A stretch of 64,000 nt of DNA from Nostoc sphaeroides (GCF_003443655.1 NZ_CP031941.1:4090501-4154500), one strand, 5' to 3'. Counted from the stretch's first letter, positions 8,648 to 18,095 are shown. Numbers and translations: made by a program. Notes: generated from the letters alone by a model not told the origin.

Positions 8648-9421
8648 TCAAGCAAAGGTAGAAAAACCGAGATTGGGGGGGATATCCTGAATCCGGCCAG
8701 GCCCGATCGCTCGTAATGCTTCTTTGAGTAAAATATCCCCAGTATACAAGGCACGTCCGACAATGACACCAGTTACGCCTTGAGGTTCTAACGCCAACAA
8801 ACTCAACAAATCGGTGACAGAACTTACCCCACCAGAAGCAATTATCGGGATGGAAATTACTGCTGCAAGTTCTCGCAAAGCTTCTAAATTGGGGCCGATA
8901 AGTGTACCGTCACGGTGGATATCTGTGTAAATGATGGCGGCTGCACCCAATTCTTGCATTTGTACAGCTAGTTGGGTTGCTAAAACTTCTGAGGTTTCTA
9001 ACCAACCGCGAGTTGCTACTTTGCCGTTACGGGCATCAATGCCAATAATAATCTGCCCAGGAAATTCTTCACATAGTTGTTGCACTAGCTGGGGTTGTTC
9101 TACGGCGATGGTTCCGAGAATTGCCCACTGTATGCCTAGATTGAATACTTGTTGCACGCTGGTGCGATCGCGCAATCCTCCACCAATTTCAATGGGCACT
9201 GATACCGCATGAGCGATCGCTTCAATTGCCCCTAGATTTACTACTTTACCTGCTTTAGCACCATCTAAATCAACTATATGTAATCTGGTAGCACCTTGAT
9301 CTACCCACTGTTTGGCAACATCAGCAGGATTTTCGCTAAAAACTTGCGAGCGATCGTAGTCTCCCTGATATAGTCGCACACAGCGACCTTCTAATAAATC
9401 AATCGCTGGAATTACATCCAT
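8648..9421 (-). CDS. hisA: Phosphoribosylformimino-5-aminoimidazole carboxamide ribotide isomerase HisA
   Basis: HisA catalyses the Amadori isomerisation of ProFAR to PRFAR, the fourth step of histidine synthesis, in the cytosol. The 257-residue protein has the (beta/alpha)8 halves with phosphate motifs: [20 protein letters not shown] at the N-terminus with the catalytic Asp in AID, the second catalytic Asp in [10 protein letters not shown], and phosphate loops IEIGGGLRD and [10 protein letters not shown]. Length matches the family. No other his genes are nearby, as usual in cyanobacteria. Confidence 0.97.
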   Translation of the reverse strand: MDVIPAIDLLEGRCVRLYQGDYDRSQVFSENPADVAKQWVDQGATRLHIVDLDGAKAGKVVNLGAIEAIAHAVSVPIEIGGGLRDRTSVQQVFNLGIQWAILGTIAVEQPQLVQQLCEEFPGQIIIGIDARNGKVATRGWLETSEVLATQLAVQMQELGAAAIIYTDIHRDGTLIGPNLEALRELAAVISIPIIASGGVSSVTDLLSLLALEPQGVTGVIVGRALYTGDILLKEALRAIGPGRIQDIPPNLGFSTFA

Positions 9422-9457
9422 TTACTTTTTCCTCTCATAACTCAATGCAATCAAACA

Positions 9458-9751
9458 CTAGTTTTTCATTTTTAATTGCCTTACAGCTTGCCCAAAACCC
9501 ATCACAAGCAAGATGTTAGAAAGGGTCAAAAATACTTCTGCACCACCGTGCAACCAATCTACATTGGCTAAAGACTCGCCATAATGCAATACAGCATAAA
9601 TTCCGGCTGGGATGGTGATGGCAACAAAGACGAGAGTGCCGTAAAATCCATACAGCGCTAAACGCGGCATTTGTGGACTGCGGCTGATATACCACAAGAA
9701 ACCCAAATAGGGAAACAGTGAAAGTGCAAACAGGGTTTCTTTAGAAATCAT
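9458..9751 (-). CDS. DUF3593 small membrane protein
   Basis: The 97-residue protein has about three hydrophobic segments (residues 5-22, 31-53 and 68-88) and matches the pattern of the DUF3593 family kept in cyanobacteria and plastid-bearing plants (SLFPYLGFLWYISRS, WLHGGAEVFLTLSNILL). Function is unknown. Its ATG overlaps the stop of the upstream gene by four bases, so the two are translationally coupled. The pair's conservation points to a thylakoid or plastid-type role; that is inference. Confidence 0.8.
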   Translation of the reverse strand: MISKETLFALSLFPYLGFLWYISRSPQMPRLALYGFYGTLVFVAITIPAGIYAVLHYGESLANVDWLHGGAEVFLTLSNILLVMGFGQAVRQLKMKN

Positions 9752-10083
9752 TGCTCTGATTTAATAGGTTTTGGTTCGACAGTATTAGGAGACTTGGTAG
9801 AACGCCAAATCAAGTACGCTGCTGCCCAAAGCGTAAAATTACCAACTAAGGTCATGGTAGCTTGAAGCGTTACCAACCATTCTAGAGATTCGGCGTTGTC
9901 GAAATAATGCCAGGTACAAGCACACATGGCGCTGACTAAAGCTGGTAACATGGCAAGGGATAATCCCCACCAATTGCGATTATTGGTGAGTTCGCCGTAA
10001 GTCCAAATTAACCAAATGGCGACAATCCACTCAATAACGCTAGAAATATGAATAATCCAGGTGGGAATCGAAAGGGCGTGCAT
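9748..10083 (-). CDS. DUF2499 (Ycf49-like) membrane protein
   Basis: The 111-residue product starts MHALSIPTWIIHISSVIEW, the signature of the DUF2499/Ycf49 family, with about three membrane spans (8-30, 38-58, 70-93) and a short polar tail rich in Pro and Lys. Homologues are in cyanobacteria and some plastid genomes; no activity is established. The overlap of four bases with the DUF3593 gene shows a two-gene operon, ending 37 bases from hisA on the same strand, so hisA may be co-transcribed. Confidence 0.8.
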   Translation of the reverse strand: MHALSIPTWIIHISSVIEWIVAIWLIWTYGELTNNRNWWGLSLAMLPALVSAMCACTWHYFDNAESLEWLVTLQATMTLVGNFTLWAAAYLIWRSTKSPNTVEPKPIKSEQ

Positions 10084-10108
10084 AAGAAAGTTAGGAGTTA
10101 GGGGTTAG

Positions 10109-10241
10109 GAGAGACGCGATGAATCGCGTCTGTACAAGAGAGACGCGATGAATCGTACAAGAGAGACGCGATGAATCGTACAAGAGAGACGCGATGAATC
10201 GCGTCTGTACAAGAGAGACGCGATGAATCGCGTCTGTACAA
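10109..10241. repeat. Five tandem units carrying the GACGCGAT-GAATCGCGTC palindrome
   Basis: Units of 29 bases (10109-10137, 10184-10212, 10213-10241) alternate with two of 23 bases (10138-10160, 10161-10183) that lack six bases of the right palindrome arm. Full units can fold into a hairpin; short ones cannot. The array lies just upstream of the Ycf49-like gene. Confidence 0.8.
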
Positions 10242-10335
10242 GAGTTAGGAGTAGCGGTGTCAAGGTGATATGTAGCTTGAATTTTATATTTGTTTAGACA
10301 AAATCTTTGCTTGTTCTTTTAGAATTTTAAAGATT

Positions 10336-10600
10336 CCGAGTTCAGAGGTTCAACGTCCGAGTTCAAAGGTTCAACGTCCGAGTTCAGAGGTTCAATGTCC
10401 GAGTTCAGAGGCTCAACTTCCGAGTTCAGAGGCTCAACTTCCGAGTTCAAAGGTTCAACGTCCGAGTTCAGAGGCTCAACGTCCGAGTTCAAAGGTTCAA
10501 CGTCCGAGTTCAAAGGTTCAACGTCCGAGTTCAAAGGTTCAACGTCCGAGTTCAGAGGCTCAACGTCCGAGTTCAGAGGCTCAACTTCCGAGTTCAGAGG
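10336..10600. repeat. Tandem array of twelve and a half 21-bp units
   Basis: Twelve full units of consensus CCGAGTTCARAGGYTCAACG plus T run from 10336 to 10587, with a partial thirteenth to 10600. Variation is confined to a few positions (A/G, T/C, G/T). With period 21 both strands stay open and would encode heptapeptides (SEFRGST on plus, NSDVEPL on minus), but no start signal or flanking protein domain supports translation. It lies 124 bases before csaB. Confidence 0.85.
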
Positions 10601-10723
10601 GGGTTCTAACTATCTTCTGCACTATTCAAAGTAGAAGTTGGGAATGAGTTTACCATTTGTATCGGGGACAGAGATTCATTTAACAATAACTATTAATCCA
10701 AAATCTAAAATCTAAAATCCAAA

Positions 10724-11776
10724 ATGGTCAAGATACGGGCGTTATTGTCTGGATATTACGGTAAAGGTAATGGTGGTGACGAAGCTTTGTTGGCAACGCT
10801 TTTGCAAATGTTACCATCTCATGTAACCCCTGTGGTACTTTCGGGTAATCCAGAGGAAACGCGCGATCGCTACAATGTAGAAACTTGCGATCGCATGGCT
10901 CTTTTACCTGTACTGCAAGCTTTACGCTCAAGTGATGCCTTGATTTGGGGCGGCGGGAGTCTCATCCAAGATGTTACCAGCACCATTAGCCCGTTTTATT
11001 ATGGGGGACTGATGGCATTGGCGCAGAAAATGGGTTTGAAAACTGTTGCTTGGGCGCAGGGGATTGGCCCGTTAGTGCGTCCGCAAACTCGTTGGCTGGC
11101 ACGGCAAACCTTTGGCAATTGTACCAAAATTAGTGTCCGCGATCGCGCCAGTGCGGCTTTATTATCTGAGTGGCAAATTCCTTGTATTATAGCTCCTGAC
11201 CCGGTTTGGGCGTTGGAATCTAAGCCAGTTCCCGGACTTTGGGATTTACCTGCGCCGAGAGTTGCGGTAACGTTGCGATCGCATCCCCAACTTACAGAAA
11301 CACGCCTAGCAAACTTAACTCGTGCTTTGGTTGACTTCCAAAAAGCTACGCAAACTTTTATTTTATTATTACCATTTCAAAAAAGTGAAGATTTAAGTAT
11401 TGCCGAAGCCATTCAACCACACCTTAAAGATGTTAGCAAGATTTTGTGTTTGTCAGATCCGCAACTTTTAAAAGGTGTGTTTCGCGGCGTGGAAATGGCA
11501 ATTGGGATGCGTTTACACAGCTTGATTATGGGTGCATCTGTTGGTTGTCGCTGCTTTGCTCTTAGTTACGATCCTAAAGTAAATCGTCTCATGGAAGACT
11601 TGCAAATGCCTGGATGGGATTTAGCTAGTTTACCAGATGACCCGAATTTGATTAGTCTGACTTGGATGGAGCATTACGCTAATGGCGATCCGTTATCACC
11701 AGACCAAATACAATTTTTAGTAGATAGAGCATTTATGCACCGCGAGTTGTTAAGTGACACTTTATGTAATAAGTAA
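10724..11776 (+). CDS. csaB: Polysaccharide pyruvyl transferase CsaB
   Basis: CsaB adds ketal-linked pyruvate to the peptidoglycan-attached polymer that SLH domains bind. The 350-residue protein begins with the family's glycine-rich GYYGKGNGGDEALL, has LIWGGGSLIQD and AWAQGIGPL in the N-terminal Rossmann half, and IGMRLHSLIMGASVG in the C-terminal half, which binds the donor. Length is typical. Its presence fits the SLH porin at the left end of the window. The spacer upstream carries A/T heptamer repeats right up to the ATG, and no Shine-Dalgarno is visible. Confidence 0.93.
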   Translation: MVKIRALLSGYYGKGNGGDEALLATLLQMLPSHVTPVVLSGNPEETRDRYNVETCDRMALLPVLQALRSSDALIWGGGSLIQDVTSTISPFYYGGLMALAQKMGLKTVAWAQGIGPLVRPQTRWLARQTFGNCTKISVRDRASAALLSEWQIPCIIAPDPVWALESKPVPGLWDLPAPRVAVTLRSHPQLTETRLANLTRALVDFQKATQTFILLLPFQKSEDLSIAEAIQPHLKDVSKILCLSDPQLLKGVFRGVEMAIGMRLHSLIMGASVGCRCFALSYDPKVNRLMEDLQMPGWDLASLPDDPNLISLTWMEHYANGDPLSPDQIQFLVDRAFMHRELLSDTLCNK

Positions 11777-11978
11777 AGTTAAACAATGTAGAGCGAAGAA
11801 AATGCAAAACTTATAAAACTAGCTCTTTCAAGATAGGTAAAAAAATTCCTCTTTAATCTATTTACTCTGTGTTCTCTGCGCCTAATAAGGTTAGAAAAAT
11901 CACTTTTAAACCGCAGAGGCACAGAGAGCACAGAGAGAAAAAAAAGAGATTTTACCAGTCACCTTGAAAGGGCTACTT
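11777..11978. other. Spacer after csaB with an inverted CTCTGTG motif
   Basis: CTCTGTGTTCTCTGCG and CGCAGAGGCACAGAGAGCAC (about 11866-11936) form an imperfect inverted repeat, a common dispersed motif in Nostoc-type genomes. It might end csaB transcripts. No gene is seen. Confidence 0.4.
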
Positions 11979-12129
11979 AGGGACTTCCAAGTAAAAAAAT
12001 ATTCCATTGCTATTGTTCACTGTTGACCGTTGACGGTTCACGAGTTTTCAGTCAACAGTCAACAGTCAACAGTCAACAGTCAACAGTCAACGACTTGAAT
12101 GTGGAATAATTTATTTTTTGGAGTTCCCT
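11979..12129. repeat. MITE-like element, family E, with AGTCAAC heptamers inside
   Basis: AGGGACTTCCAAGTAAAAAA at the left and TTATTTTTTGGAGTTCCCT at the right are imperfect inverted termini. Inside, six exact copies of AGTCAAC lie at 12050-12091. Related termini bound 35738-35861. Five bases after the right end another element (family B) begins, so the spacer is a mosaic of repeats. Confidence 0.6.
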
Positions 12130-12134
12130 TATAG

Positions 12135-12306
12135 CAGGGTTATTTCGTTTTAGACATAAACCGCCCAGAACTAAAGTTCACAGGCTTTTAGCCTAACTCC
12201 ACGCTTGGTGGACTAAAACCCTTTGGAAGTCGTCTTTAGACGAATGAGTGCTATTAGCCTAAGAATTTATTCTGAGGCGGGCTAGATGAGAATGAAATAG
12301 CCCTGC
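12135..12306. repeat. Structured repeat element, family B, copy 1
   Basis: CAGGGTTATTTCGTTTT pairs with AATGAAATAGCCCTG at the far end. A second pairing joins CCGCCCAGAA to TTCTGAGGCGG. Internal hairpins are CCACGCTTGGTGG and TCGTCTTTAGACGA. Compared with copy 2 at 54209-54376, hairpin sequences differ but pairing is kept. Confidence 0.7.
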
Positions 12307-12506
12307 TACTTATAGAATTTAAACACTGTACAAAATAATCATGTTGTCTATCTACCTAAATACCTCTTTTCCGGCTTTTGTTAATCATTTTTTTGGCGGA
12401 AAGTGAGTAATTATAAAAATTTTATGAAGTAGTTATAAAAATATCTCATATTTATTATTCAAATTCACTTTAGCGATATTATTTACTAAACGCAAAAATA
12501 ATTATA

Positions 12507-13970
12507 ATGATAAGCTTTGGTTTTTGGAACCTAATTATAGTAATTTTAGTTGCTGTAGTTCTCCAAAATAATTGGCGATTAGACGAAGAAAAGGCAGCCT
12601 GGAAAAATTCTTTATTCTTAAAATCTTCAGTGATGCAACGGTTGATACAATTTTTTCGTCAGCCAATTGTTAACTTCCTCCTCCAAGCAGGTGTTGTATT
12701 AGTCGTTACAAGATTCCTCTGTTATACAGGTTGGCTACTTTATTTCCTAAACCAGCCAAATTCACCTTTATGGGATTTTCAGTGGTATTATGTGGCGAGT
12801 AAATTGGCTCATCAGCATGTGAGTCCTTTTAATGTCGAGATTTTTAATCAGACTTTCTGTAGCATAACTACAGTGTGTGGCTCTCTTCCACCGTTTGTCT
12901 ATCCACCTAATATTATTCCTCTTATCTGGTTTCTCGGTTATTTTTCGATGAATACTGCATTTAAAATCTCGATTTTAATGCATATATTAGCAATCGGTTT
13001 AGCCTTATGGGGAGCGAATATATTACTAGAGTCAAAGTCACGAGTCTTCAGAAGTATTTGCACAATTTCGGTTGCCTTGATTTATGGTGTAGTTCGGGAT
13101 CTTCAAGTTGGGAATGTTGCAATTTTTATTGCAGTTCTTCTTTTATGGATGTTTATATTAGCTAGAAAAAATCAGGATATTCCAGCAGGAATTTGCTTAG
13201 GAGTTGCCCTTTTTAAACCAACATTAGCTGCATTATTCGTTCTGTATTTTCTACTTAAAAGACGGTTCTCTCTAGTTTTTGTATCTGCGATCGCAGTAAC
13301 TTGTCTAGCATTTTTAGGTCTAGCCTTGACAGGTAATTCTTTGACACAATTCGTGTCGGATGCATTTCGTGGATTTTCCCTCTGGCAAAACGATCCCGCA
13401 GTTAGCCCTTATATATCGATTAGTCGTCTCGATTTGATGGTTGTAGGGCCGAGATTACTTCCCAATAACCCATTCTTTGCCAAGCTTTTGTCAAACTTAA
13501 TTGTTTTGATACTTCTTGGTTTGGCGGGTTGGTATTGGTATCTACAGCAATCTCTCACCGACTGGTCAAAAAAAATATATTTAGCAGAAATGGTAATAGT
13601 TTCTTGCTTGAGTATTGGCATCACCTATTCGCAGGAAACTAGTTCTGTTATGTTAATATCTGCTGTTGTTTTTTTGCTAAATGATTTGCTGTATCAGATT
13701 AGAAATTGTAAATTTTCTAGGAGAAGAATGTCTGTTTGGATAGCAGGGGTTTGCTGTCTTGCAGTGCAAACAGCAGTTATTCATGGCTGGCTTATCCACT
13801 CTCTAGCAAACCGATGGAACGTGAAAGCAGGGGAATTGCCATACATTATGAAAATAACTATCTTCGCCCTACCGAGTTATGCAGTTTTAGGAATCACTTT
13901 GAGTATTTTAGTTTTAGCGATTAGTTCCGTTCGTCAAAAACAGGTGATGAAATATGAATCTTTGAATTGA
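12507..13970 (+). CDS. GT87-type (DUF2029) integral-membrane glycosyltransferase
   Basis: The 487 residues make about ten to eleven membrane spans. A short luminal loop has DFQWYYVASKLA followed by FVYPPNIIPLIW, the acidic residue and P-P-N/Y-P-P motif of GT87 mannosyltransferase-like proteins that use polyprenyl-phosphate sugars. A further family cue is LQVGNVAIFIAVLLL and GICLGVALFKPTLAALF. Such enzymes extend cell-envelope glycans. The N-terminus includes an extra span before FFRQPIVNF. The ATG has no visible Shine-Dalgarno and is preceded by AT-rich sequence; a start at a later Met is possible. It stands alone between repeats. Confidence 0.75.
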   Translation: MISFGFWNLIIVILVAVVLQNNWRLDEEKAAWKNSLFLKSSVMQRLIQFFRQPIVNFLLQAGVVLVVTRFLCYTGWLLYFLNQPNSPLWDFQWYYVASKLAHQHVSPFNVEIFNQTFCSITTVCGSLPPFVYPPNIIPLIWFLGYFSMNTAFKISILMHILAIGLALWGANILLESKSRVFRSICTISVALIYGVVRDLQVGNVAIFIAVLLLWMFILARKNQDIPAGICLGVALFKPTLAALFVLYFLLKRRFSLVFVSAIAVTCLAFLGLALTGNSLTQFVSDAFRGFSLWQNDPAVSPYISISRLDLMVVGPRLLPNNPFFAKLLSNLIVLILLGLAGWYWYLQQSLTDWSKKIYLAEMVIVSCLSIGITYSQETSSVMLISAVVFLLNDLLYQIRNCKFSRRRMSVWIAGVCCLAVQTAVIHGWLIHSLANRWNVKAGELPYIMKITIFALPSYAVLGITLSILVLAISSVRQKQVMKYESLN

Positions 13971-14047
13971 GTGTAAAGCAAGTAAAGGCTTGGGCAGCAT
14001 GGGATACTATAGAAGCAGATTAAAGAATTTTCCAAAACATACAGATT

Positions 14048-14500
14048 ATGGTAAATCTCAATCGTTACCATTCTGCCAGCAATCAACCTATGGGTGCAGT
14101 TCGAGTCAAAGTCAAGCTCACTAATGCCATTGATGAAGCGCTTGTCAGCCGAGGAATGCTCAATCCAAATATGTTGCGGGTGTATGAAACTGAAGCATTA
14201 GTGGACACTGGGGCAGTACGTACTGTACTACCCATGTCTATTGTTGAGCAACTTGGTTTGAGAATTCGAGGGCAGCAGATTGCCCAATACGCCAATGGTA
14301 GCGAAGAATCTATAGGCGTGACTGAACCCGTAATTATTGAATTGACAGGACGAGAAACTACCGAAGCAACATTGGTTACAGGTGATATAGTCTTGATTGG
14401 ACAAACGGTGCTTGAGACGCTGGATTTACTGGTGGACTGTAGAAATCAGCGACTTATTCCGAATCCTGAGCATCCTAACTATCCTGTGATGAGAATATAG
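14048..14500 (+). CDS. Retropepsin-like clan AA aspartic protease
   Basis: The 150-residue protein has the catalytic ALVDTGAVRTVLP motif (DTGA at about residues 53-56) and the hydrophobic-hydrophobic-Gly partner in VLIGQTVLETLDLLVD, the arrangement of single-domain retropepsin-like proteases that act as dimers. These occur as short cytosolic proteins in many cyanobacteria; substrates are unknown. No signal peptide. It could be a solo protease or part of an undetected toxin-like module; neighbours do not help. Confidence 0.8.
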   Translation: MVNLNRYHSASNQPMGAVRVKVKLTNAIDEALVSRGMLNPNMLRVYETEALVDTGAVRTVLPMSIVEQLGLRIRGQQIAQYANGSEESIGVTEPVIIELTGRETTEATLVTGDIVLIGQTVLETLDLLVDCRNQRLIPNPEHPNYPVMRI

Positions 14501-14513
14501 GATAGTAACTAAA

Positions 14514-14552
14514 TAATTCGTAATTCGTAATTCGTAATTCGTAATTCGTAAT
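14514..14552. repeat. TAATTCG heptamer array
   Basis: Five exact 7-base units (14514-14548) with a degenerate sixth, 14 bases after the protease stop. Confidence 0.85.
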
Positions 14553-14630
14553 TAAATAGGTACAGAGCAAATTGATTCATCAATAAGGTTTCAGCGTCAA
14601 CTTGAGCGTTGCCGAAAAATGGATAAAGTC

Positions 14631-14713
14631 GAGCTTACGCAAAATTATGAAAAAACGAACCGCCAAGGATGCCAAGAAATAAGAGTTGCAGAGAGTTTTT
14701 CCGTAAGTCCTGA
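14631..14713. repeat. GACTTACGCA-type element, family C, copy 1 (short)
   Basis: The left end has CTTACGCAAAATTATGAAAA and the right end CGTAAGTCCTG. The middle has AAACGAACCGCC and AGAAATAAGAGTT, shared with the copy at 54071-54188. Confidence 0.55.
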
Positions 14714-14736
14714 TAAAAACTCATAGCATAGCATCA

Positions 14737-15549
14737 TTATTTCAGAGCATACGAATTATTTTGACTTGTTTTACCGCTAACAATTCCTGACCATTGAACT
14801 TTTTTCTCTTTCTCCCGGCGGTAAGAAAAGAAATGCTCTGGAGTTTGGAAAGTACAATAAGGTGCGATCGCAATTTGTTCTACACTAATTCCCATATTTT
14901 CTAGTTGTAAGGTATTGACTCGCCGCACATCTAACCTTACCTTTCCTGGATTGGGGTCTTCTAGTAAGGGTGAATTTGGTAATTGATGTAATGCTTGAAC
15001 AATTTTTTCTTCGTCGTTATATGGTATAATACTAGCTCCGATTTCGGCAGCCACTTCAATAGAGACTTGGTAAACCTCACCAGCGATCGCTGGCCCCATC
15101 GCAATACGTAAATCATCTAATTTACTGCCTTGAGATTGTAATCGAGCGATCGCTAATGGGACAATCTTCTTAGCAGTCCCTCGCCAACCCGCGTGTAATG
15201 CTGCTACCCGTCCAGTTTGCACATCCCCAATCAACACGGGTGTACAATCTGCACTAGCTACCCAAACGGCTTGGAGAGGCTGTTCGCTAACTAAACCATC
15301 TGCCGATGCTAAATCCTCCTCAGCAGAGCTTAAGAAGCTCTCAACTTCTTGGGGGGTGAGAACAGTATTGCCATGAACCTGCTTTAAGCGATAGACTGAT
15401 GCCTCTGGTTGCAATACTTCTGTGATAACTTGTGGCGATCGCGGCCAAAACTGCTGGGTAAAGAAGCCGTGATGCCAATGTTCCAGAATACTACAAGTTA
15501 GATAGGGCAGTCCTTCCCAATTGCGCCAGTGCCAAGTGTGCATCTTCAA
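14737..15549 (-). CDS. pgeF: YfiH/PgeF-family protein (peptidoglycan editing factor / LACC1-type purine nucleoside enzyme)
   Basis: The 270-residue protein carries the family metal and active-site motifs in order: LKQVHGN, SADCTPVLI, LHAGWRGT and APYCTFQTPEHFFSYRR. In this family Zn-binding His/Cys residues act on purine nucleosides (phosphorylase/deaminase), and E. coli YfiH prevents misincorporation of L-Ser into peptidoglycan precursors. Which activity applies here is unknown. It is divergent from birA across 71 bases. Confidence 0.9.
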   Translation of the reverse strand: MKMHTWHWRNWEGLPYLTCSILEHWHHGFFTQQFWPRSPQVITEVLQPEASVYRLKQVHGNTVLTPQEVESFLSSAEEDLASADGLVSEQPLQAVWVASADCTPVLIGDVQTGRVAALHAGWRGTAKKIVPLAIARLQSQGSKLDDLRIAMGPAIAGEVYQVSIEVAAEIGASIIPYNDEEKIVQALHQLPNSPLLEDPNPGKVRLDVRRVNTLQLENMGISVEQIAIAPYCTFQTPEHFFSYRREKEKKVQWSGIVSGKTSQNNSYALK

Positions 15550-15620
15550 CCAAACCTAAACAGAAATCACTCATTAGCCAATCAATGCTAACTTGAACAA
15601 CGGAATTTGGGTTAACTGCT

Positions 15621-16439
15621 GTGGGATTTAATTTGCAAAACTTGGAAGCAGCCTTGAAGGCAGCGCGTAAGTATACATATTTACCATTTTCCCTCCACTT
15701 TTTTGAAAGTGTCTCTTCAACAAATCAAACCCTCTGGAACTTACTCAATCAAGGGGCAATTTCAGGAACAGTAGTAATCGCAACTGTGCAGACTGCTGGA
15801 CGGGGACAATGGGGCCGTGAGTGGATTTCTCCGGTTGGCGGATTATATGTTTCCGTGGCGATTTCTTTCGACCACAAAATAGAGGCTACTGACAGCTACC
15901 AGCTAACTTTTGCTACTGCTTGGGGAATTGCGTCTCAATTGCGCCAATGCGGTGTAGATGTTGGGATAAAATGGCCCAACGATTTAGTTTTAAATGGTCG
16001 CAAACTAGGCGGCATTTTGACAGAAACCAAAGTAAACAAAGGACAAATCACTCAAGCAGTAATTGGTGTTGGTATTAACTGGACAAACCCAGTACCCGAA
16101 ACTGGAATCAATCTGGAATCGTGGCAAGCTTCTCAAGATTTCAGACCGATTACTTGTCTAGAAATGCTCACCTCTAAAGTATTGCTGGGAATAGAATCCG
16201 GTATGGAGTGTCTTTTTCAAGAAGGAGTAAGCATACTCTTGTCTGGATATTTAGATTTGCTTATAAACATGGGCGATCGCGTCTACATCAATAATCTTTC
16301 AGGTACAGTAGTTGGGGTGACATCTCAAGGAAATTTACGAGTTGATTTAGAAACATACAATACAAAGGAACTAATTACACCGGAAATTTATATTGAACCC
16401 GGTACAATCAGTTTGGGATACCATAAATCTTCCGTTTAA
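15621..16439 (+). CDS. birA: Biotin--[acetyl-CoA-carboxylase] ligase
   Basis: BirA activates biotin to biotinyl-AMP and attaches it to the biotin carboxyl carrier protein for fatty-acid synthesis. The 272 residues show the biotin/ATP loop TAGRGQWGREWISP, KWPNDLVLNGRKLGGIL, and a small C-terminal SH3-like domain (about 225-265). There is no N-terminal winged helix, so it cannot act as a DNA-binding repressor. The start is GTG at 15621; an in-frame TGA lies 27 bases upstream and no ATG fits. Confidence 0.95.
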   Translation: MGFNLQNLEAALKAARKYTYLPFSLHFFESVSSTNQTLWNLLNQGAISGTVVIATVQTAGRGQWGREWISPVGGLYVSVAISFDHKIEATDSYQLTFATAWGIASQLRQCGVDVGIKWPNDLVLNGRKLGGILTETKVNKGQITQAVIGVGINWTNPVPETGINLESWQASQDFRPITCLEMLTSKVLLGIESGMECLFQEGVSILLSGYLDLLINMGDRVYINNLSGTVVGVTSQGNLRVDLETYNTKELITPEIYIEPGTISLGYHKSSV

Positions 16440-16529
16440 ATTTGAGGTTTGTTCAAAATTCCGCTCTTTGGGCAAGACAAACCACTAGCATCATCTCTTT
16501 AGGCTAATTACACACAACTGAGAGAACAA

Positions 16530-18095
16530 ATGACGCAGCGCAATAATTCTGCCCCTCATCGTTTGCATTACTTATGGCAGCAAGGTCTAACAAAAAAACG
16601 TTTTGCTTCAACACTACCAGCCCAGAGCCTCTGTTGGCTGAGTAGCGTCAGCCTCCTTAGCGGCGGCTTTGTGTTTGCCCAAACGGAAACACAAATAGAC
16701 AACATAGTTCCCACAGTTGAAAATTCCAAGCCTTCAGCAGTTACAAATCCAGTAAAAAACCAGGCTGTTGCACCGGAAGCGGCTCAAGCGCAACCGGAAT
16801 TTTCCCAACGGCGAGCCAGACTCAGAAAGAGATTAGCCAAGCCAGAGGTTGCTCAATCAAAAGAGCCAATTAGGCAGTCTACACCCAAAATCGAAGCTGC
16901 CGAACCTGTTGTAATTATCAGACAGTCAAAACCCAAGGTAGAAGCCTCCCAGGTTACTCCTGCACGGGTGAGACAGGAAAAACCTAATACCCCTTTGCGC
17001 TATGCACCTGAAAAACTTCCAGAAGTTGCTCAACCATCAAATAACTCGAACAGCCCTGTCAGTGCAACGGCGGAAAAAACCAAGGATTATAATAACGCCT
17101 ATATTGATCCTAATAGTTATGACAGTGGTGCCACAGGTACTTATCAAGCACCAAATTCTGTAATTCTCACAGAACGCTCTAGTGGTTGTCGAGCCATTTT
17201 GCCATCAGGGCAAAGTGTATTAGGCGGCGTTTGCGCCAAAGCACCCCAAAGGAGTGTAGCTGATTCTAATAGTAAACCAGCACCTACTTGGCTTAGAAGA
17301 AGTCAAAATGCACAATTACCAGTAGTTCCACCTGTGCGGCAGATTGCATCTTCTACTGCCAACACCAGCAGATGGCGTGCTACTCCAACTCAAAGTGGTT
17401 CTAGCGGTGTCACCAAGAGCGGATTTAACCCAAATCGGTTTATACCAAGTCCTAGCGAGTTCACCCCCACGAGAGTGAGTGCAACTCCCATCGCACCGAG
17501 CGGCGGTACTTTACCTCCACCAATGGCAGATGGCAACATTGCACCCCGTCCCAGCAACGTAGCTTACGACTTCTCACTAGCATCAGTATTGCCGCAAATT
17601 CCCTACACGGGAAGAGTTGCATATAGTGGTACGGGAATGATGTATCCATTGTCTATACCCGCTACCATTACTTCTGTATTTGGTTGGCGAATTCATCCAA
17701 TCACAGGTAATCAACGCTTCCATGCTGGTACAGACATAGGTGCGCCTACGGGTACGCCAGTTTTAGCAGCTGCTGCTGGTCAAGTAGAAACTGCTAACTG
17801 GTTGGGCGGTTATGGTTTAACTGTTACCCTGAATCACAAATCGGCTGAACAAACTCTTTACGGTCACATGTCAGAAATCTTTGTTCAACCTGGTCAGTGG
17901 GTACAACCTGGAACTGTCATCGGTCGAGTTGGCAGTACCGGCAATTCCACAGGCCCTCACCTGCACTTTGAAGTTCGGCATCTGACACCGAACGGGTGGG
18001 TTGCTACTGACCCAGGCGTGCAATTACAAAGCGCCCTCAGCCAGTTAGTGCGAGGCTTACAAACTGCTCAGGTAAGCCGAGAACCAGGAAGTTAG
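16530..18095 (+). CDS. Secreted M23 family metallopeptidase
   Basis: The 521-residue protein has an N-terminal hydrophobic segment (about 30-50, LCWLSSVSLLSGGFVFA) acting as signal peptide, a long Pro/Ser/Gln-rich linker (about 55-355), and a C-terminal M23 (LytM) domain. The zinc ligands are H398 and D402 (HAGTD), and H479 in HLHFE, with H446 in LYGHM and H477 as catalytic partners. Such enzymes cut peptidoglycan peptide cross-bridges in cell division or remodelling. All metal ligands are present, so it is likely active. The linker probably spans the periplasm or wall. Confidence 0.92.
   Translation: MTQRNNSAPHRLHYLWQQGLTKKRFASTLPAQSLCWLSSVSLLSGGFVFAQTETQIDNIVPTVENSKPSAVTNPVKNQAVAPEAAQAQPEFSQRRARLRKRLAKPEVAQSKEPIRQSTPKIEAAEPVVIIRQSKPKVEASQVTPARVRQEKPNTPLRYAPEKLPEVAQPSNNSNSPVSATAEKTKDYNNAYIDPNSYDSGATGTYQAPNSVILTERSSGCRAILPSGQSVLGGVCAKAPQRSVADSNSKPAPTWLRRSQNAQLPVVPPVRQIASSTANTSRWRATPTQSGSSGVTKSGFNPNRFIPSPSEFTPTRVSATPIAPSGGTLPPPMADGNIAPRPSNVAYDFSLASVLPQIPYTGRVAYSGTGMMYPLSIPATITSVFGWRIHPITGNQRFHAGTDIGAPTGTPVLAAAAGQVETANWLGGYGLTVTLNHKSAEQTLYGHMSEIFVQPGQWVQPGTVIGRVGSTGNSTGPHLHFEVRHLTPNGWVATDPGVQLQSALSQLVRGLQTAQVSREPGS

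Noticed and set aside
8501..8716. 71-codon plus-strand frame
   Set aside because: It starts in repeat DNA and runs antisense into hisA; the composition is not protein-like.
10319..10634. Frames on both strands across the 21-bp array before csaB
   Set aside because: Openness follows from the period being a multiple of three; no start signals.
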